Assembly: GCA_009700115.1 (NCBI GenBank)
Contig: WLMU01000005.1
Span: forward strand, 1 to 49,100
Source: Actinomycetota bacterium
Lineage (GTDB): Bacteria; Actinomycetota; Acidimicrobiia; Acidimicrobiales; Acidimicrobilacustridaceae
DNA length: 49,100 bases
Direction: 5' to 3'
Part shown: positions 48,341-49,100 of the stretch, one piece after another
Layout: every line of letters begins with the position of its first letter
Numbering within the stretch: the first letter of the stretch is position 1
The notes under the pieces: generated by a model
What the model was told of the DNA's origin: nothing
The model's database searches: none
What the model saw: the letters and a program-made list of their open reading frames with translations, nothing else
Translations under genes and position numbers: made by a program

Positions 48341-49100
48341 TGGAACTCTTTCGTGCGAATAGTGAAGATGCTGCCAGCTATCACGAGCATGGATGGTGGG
48401 GCAACGACACGGTTGGTTCACTTGTTGCGTCGTGGCAAGCGGTGAATCCCGCTGGCGTTGCGTTCATCGCCGATGGTCGTCGGTATACCTGGGCGGAATA
48501 TCACGTCGATGCCGACGACATCGCTCGCGCGATTCTTGCGGGCGAACCAGAAAAAGGTGAACGGATTGCGGTGATGATGCCCGACGGCCCCGCGGTCCAT
48601 GCCGTGTTCGTCGGTATCGAACGAGCGGGTTGCGTGGCGGTGGGTATCGGTGCCCGAGCCGGGGACCGGGAAGTGGCTCACCTCCTTTCGCTTACCGGTG
48701 CTCGAACGTTGATTACCGCCCCCGTGCAGCACGGGCGTGATGCGGCGGCATTGCGCTCCGATGTTGGCGCTCTGCGGGTGACGATTGATCGTCATCTGCT
48801 TGTCGGGCTCGATGCACGCGTTGTCGATGCAGCACTCCCCGAAGGTGTCGAGATGGAACTCGACTACCCGCAGCGGCCGATCCATCCCGATGAACTCTTT
48901 CTTCTGAATTCCACTTCGGGCACGACAGGACTCCCGAAGTGCGTGATGCATACTCAGAATCGGTGGTTCTACTTTCACAAGCTCGCCGCTGAAGCAGGCG
49001 GATTCTCGAACGACGAAGTGTTCTTTGGTGCGCTTCCTGCCCCATTTGGTTTCGGCTTGTGGACGGCCCATTTCACTCCCACGGCGCTTGGTGCTCCGAC
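48341..49100 (+). CDS. AMP-binding acyl-CoA synthetase, N-terminal part (runs off the window)
   Basis: The last 760 bases encode about 253 residues of an ANL-superfamily adenylating enzyme: an N-terminal domain with ADGRRYTWAEYHVDADD, GERIAVMMPDGPAV, then the ATP-binding P-loop LLNSTSGTTGLPKCVMH. It would activate a carboxylic acid to the acyl-AMP and then the CoA thioester. GTG 48341 lies six bases after the MarR stop, in the same operon as patatin and MarR. The catalytic C-terminal domain is outside the window, so the substrate class cannot be judged. Confidence 0.9.

Noticed and set aside
48418-49071. Long minus-strand frame (217 codons)
   Set aside because: It lies opposite the acyl-CoA synthetase, whose motifs are unmistakable on the plus strand; the minus product resembles no family.

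Overview
The window comes from an actinobacterial chromosome, most likely a streamlined aquatic Acidimicrobiia (Ilumatobacter-like) lineage. The lineage is inferred from protein content: MurT/GatD, a DUF3097 protein, MpaB-like DUF2236, an ECF vitamin B12 importer, DUF35/lipid-transfer thiolases, moderately high GC by eye, and very tight gene packing. No rRNA, tRNA, IS element, CRISPR array or prophage was seen; this is core and metabolic chromosome. Two punctuation habits recur. Operon genes are joined by 4-base ATGA or GTGA overlaps (at least a dozen). Many first genes have a TANNNT -10 box 5 to 9 bases before the start codon and no Shine-Dalgarno, which indicates leaderless mRNAs. I used both to choose starts.

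Left part (1-11,700): a minus-strand sulfotransferase/amidase pair faces a plus-strand SDR and acyl-CoA carboxyltransferase pair. Then come a SHOCT membrane protein, a large old-yellow-enzyme/FAD/4Fe-4S oxidoreductase, a Prx5-type peroxiredoxin, the murT-gatD lipid II amidation operon with a coupled small membrane protein, an SDR that lacks the catalytic Ser and Tyr, and an MpaB-like oxygenase.

Cobalamin and biotin region (11,700-23,100): a cobalamin riboswitch leads a four-gene operon for a complete B12 ECF importer: transcobalamin-like surface protein, EcfT, fused EcfA-EcfA ATPase, and CbrT-like S component. A hydroxyacid dehydrogenase follows. Facing it is a CarH/LitR-type B12-binding regulator carrying the W-x9-EH photoreceptor motif, with a three-half-site palindrome upstream. 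Behind it lies the minus-strand run ABC1 kinase, bioA, bioF, bioD.

Middle (23,100-41,900): carboxylesterase plus queC, BCP peroxiredoxin, a ParA ATPase overlapping a tail-anchored membrane protein, a tyrosine phosphatase, a tandem Usp protein, and a two-component system. The two-component system diverges from two Ser-rich exported proteins followed by ApbE and a ferric-reductase-like heme membrane protein, with an 11-bp-period direct repeat upstream. After that come two crotonase/hydrolase genes sharing a leaderless divergent promoter, DUF3097, an ABC exporter, an ABC-F ATPase and a PIG-V-like mannosyltransferase.

Right part (41,900-49,100): an NfuA-like Fe-S carrier, then a CoA-thioester catabolic block of crotonase, DUF35 protein and two Cys-less lipid-transfer thiolases. 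These resemble the ChsH2/Ltp2 retro-aldolase modules of steroid side-chain degradation. The window ends with a patatin phospholipase, a MarR regulator and a truncated acyl-CoA synthetase. The most attractive systems for follow-up are the B12 importer beside a B12 photoreceptor, the ApbE/ferric-reductase/two-component module, and the ParA plus tail-anchored pair.
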